Of a DNA stretch of 64,000 nt, positions 62,606-64,000 are shown piece by piece. Source of the DNA: VXNE01 sp965203615 (GTDB lineage: Bacteria; Pseudomonadota; Gammaproteobacteria; Pseudomonadales; Azotimanducaceae); contig OZ241900.1 in NCBI GenBank assembly GCA_965203615.1, forward strand, positions 3,658,001 to 3,722,000. Reading direction: 5' to 3'. Position 1 is the first letter of the stretch. Every line of letters begins with the position of its first letter. A model generated the notes under the pieces. It saw only the letters and a program-made list of their open reading frames with translations. It had not been told where the DNA came from and ran no database searches. A program made the position numbers and the translations under genes.

Positions 62606-64000
62606 ATGCCCCCAAGCAGGAAATCGAGGCGAGCGCGCCGCCGTCGAAGCGCGGCGGAGACTGCACAAGAATCGCCCCAGGCAAGCGCCTCCCCGAGCCC
62701 CGCACCAGCCTTGCTGTACGGGGCAAATCTCCCGGCCTGGTCGCGCCATCCCGCCACTGCGGCCTTCGCCCTCTGCGCGATCATCGCCGCCAGCTTTTAC
62801 CCGGCGCTCTTCGGCGGATTCGTCTGGGACGACATTGCCGTTACGGAGGAACCGGCGGTCCACGCCTGGTCCGGCCTGTTGACCATCTGGTTCGCCCCGG
62901 CCGAAATGATGGAGGAGCACTACTGGCCGGTCCTGTACACGACGTTCTGGCTGGAGCACAAGCTCTGGGGCACCTCGCCGTTCGGCCATCACCTGGTCAA
63001 CGTGCTGCTGTACATGGCCAACGTGCTGCTGCTGTGGCGTCTGCTGCGATACCTCGCCGTGCCGGGTGCCTGGGCCGTCGCCGCGGTATTCGCCGTCCAT
63101 CCGATGCACGTCGAGTCGGTGGCCTGGGTCATCGGACGCAAGGACCTGCTGTCGGGCCTGTTCTACGTGGTCGCTGCACTCTGCTGGATCCGTTCCATTG
63201 GCGGCCTGGACGATGGGCGGCAACGGCCACGCAACTCCATCGGTGTGGCGCACCCGAGACTCTACCTGGCGGCGTTGGGGCTGTTCGTAGCGGCCGTGCT
63301 GTCGAAGTCTGTGGCCGTCACACTACCCGTAGCGTTTGCGATCCTCCTGTGGTGGAAAAACGGAAGAGTGACGTGGACGGATATGTGGCGGATCGCGCCC
63401 TTCTTCGTGGTCGCCTTGGCTATCGCCCTCGCCGACTTGTCCCATTACACCGCCGGGCGGGACTTCAACATCGACTACGGGCCGCTGGAGCGCGTGCTGA
63501 TTGCTGCCCGCGCCCTGTGGTTCTCCGGCGGCAAGCTGGTATGGCCCACTGACCTGGCGGTCATCTACCCCCTATGGGACATCGGCATCGGTGATCCGCT
63601 GGCCTGGGGCTACGTCATCGCCGCTGTCGCCATCGCGGCGGCGCTCTGGTTCGGCAGCGACAAGCTGGGTCGGGGCCCCATCGCCGGGGCGGCGTTCTTC
63701 GCGGTGACGCTGGCACCGACGCTGGGGTTCGTGGACCACCTCTACATGCAGTTCTCCCTCGTCGCTGATCGCTACGCGTACCTGGCCGGCATCGGCGTCA
63801 TCGCGATCCTCGTGGGTGCCGCCGCCAATGGTGCGACGAAACTGCCGGACTTCGCGAGGACTGCCGCACTGGGTGTCCTCGTCGCCGTTCTCGCGGTCTT
63901 CGGAAAGCTGACTTGGGATCAGTCCCGCATATATCGAGACAACGATACGTTCTACGACCACGTCACCTCCCTCAATCCGGAGGCAAGACACCTTCACCGC
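62606..64000 (+). CDS. TMTC-like polytopic protein (DUF1736, putative O-mannosyltransferase), 3' truncated
   Basis: The frame runs off the window end with 465 codons visible. After an Arg-rich start (SRKSRRARRRRSAAETA) come repeated membrane helices. Loop 1 has FVWDDIAVTEEPAV with the paired Asp of GT-C enzymes. The family hallmark HPMHVESVAWVIGRKDLLSG follows, then ADRYAYLAGIGVIAIL. In TMTC proteins TPR repeats follow; the visible end (NPEARHLHR) is where they would start. Its neighbour is another GT-C enzyme, suggesting a surface-glycosylation role (inference). Confidence 0.82.
   Translation, partial: MPPSRKSRRARRRRSAAETAQESPQASASPSPAPALLYGANLPAWSRHPATAAFALCAIIAASFYPALFGGFVWDDIAVTEEPAVHAWSGLLTIWFAPAEMMEEHYWPVLYTTFWLEHKLWGTSPFGHHLVNVLLYMANVLLLWRLLRYLAVPGAWAVAAVFAVHPMHVESVAWVIGRKDLLSGLFYVVAALCWIRSIGGLDDGRQRPRNSIGVAHPRLYLAALGLFVAAVLSKSVAVTLPVAFAILLWWKNGRVTWTDMWRIAPFFVVALAIALADLSHYTAGRDFNIDYGPLERVLIAARALWFSGGKLVWPTDLAVIYPLWDIGIGDPLAWGYVIAAVAIAAALWFGSDKLGRGPIAGAAFFAVTLAPTLGFVDHLYMQFSLVADRYAYLAGIGVIAILVGAAANGATKLPDFARTAALGVLVAVLAVFGKLTWDQSRIYRDNDTFYDHVTSLNPEARHLHR

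Overview
The window is a GC-rich segment of what looks like a gammaproteobacterial chromosome, probably an uncultured marine or host-associated lineage (the lineage is inference). The evidence is gene order. queA-tgt-yajC-secD-secF is followed by suhB, trmJ, iscR-iscS, then ndk-rlmN-rodZ-hisS-yfgM-bamB-der, xseA and a type II secretion cluster gspEFGHIJKLM. Start and stop codons overlap in ATGA or GTGA arrangements throughout, as in tightly packed operons. Some usual neighbours are missing at this locus: iscU and the rest of isc after iscS, pilF and ispG around rodZ, and gspC/gspD.

The dominant oddity is a family of short repeats with core GGGACA-(C/G)-N-CAT. They are piled into eleven arrays totalling about 5.5 kb, roughly 9 percent of the window. 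Nine arrays lie between genes; in each, the core is joined by its own locus-specific spacer. One array lies inside der, where it adds about 270 residues of GDTHRA-like hexapeptides between the two GTPase domains. Another lies inside gspK, where it turns the prepilin leader into about 208 histidine-rich residues ahead of the cleavage glycine. In these two genes every unit keeps the same reading phase, whereas intergenic arrays drift between phases. A single-copy HUH/Y1 transposase of the REP-associated (RAYT) type at 32.3-33.2 kb is flanked by two arrays in opposite orientation. It is the best candidate in the window for the enzyme that spreads the repeats.

Layout. 0-1.5 kb: 3' end of an outer-membrane beta-barrel gene. 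2.1-7.4 kb: queuosine and Sec genes. 7.8-10.2 kb: suhB and trmJ. 10.3-14.1 kb: an insertion between trmJ and iscR, made of an IS1380 remnant, an array, and a Fur-controlled siderophore receptor with its PiuC hydroxylase. 14.2-24.1 kb: Fe-S, nucleotide, tRNA and outer-membrane assembly genes. 24.6-26.8 kb: an M23 peptidase and xseA. 27.7-38.2 kb: accessory genes (LuxR regulator, orphan TadG-like VWA protein, RAYT, acetoacetyl-CoA synthetase, hydrolase, CinA/nucleotidylyltransferase fusion). 39.2-48.4 kb: type II secretion genes, with a TA-flanked MITE that separates gspH from its ancestral start codon. 48.8-56.3 kb: a genomic-island-like region with a small nuclease-like protein, a MATE pump, an AAA ATPase/PIN-like pair and two tandem ImmA/IrrE-like proteins lacking HExxH. 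56.4-64 kb: alpha-L-fucosidase, Rpn nuclease and its decayed paralogue, a membrane glycosyltransferase, IS110 debris and the start of a TMTC-type membrane protein.

All calls come from reading the sequence. Family assignments rest on remembered motifs and lengths, and no database search was run.
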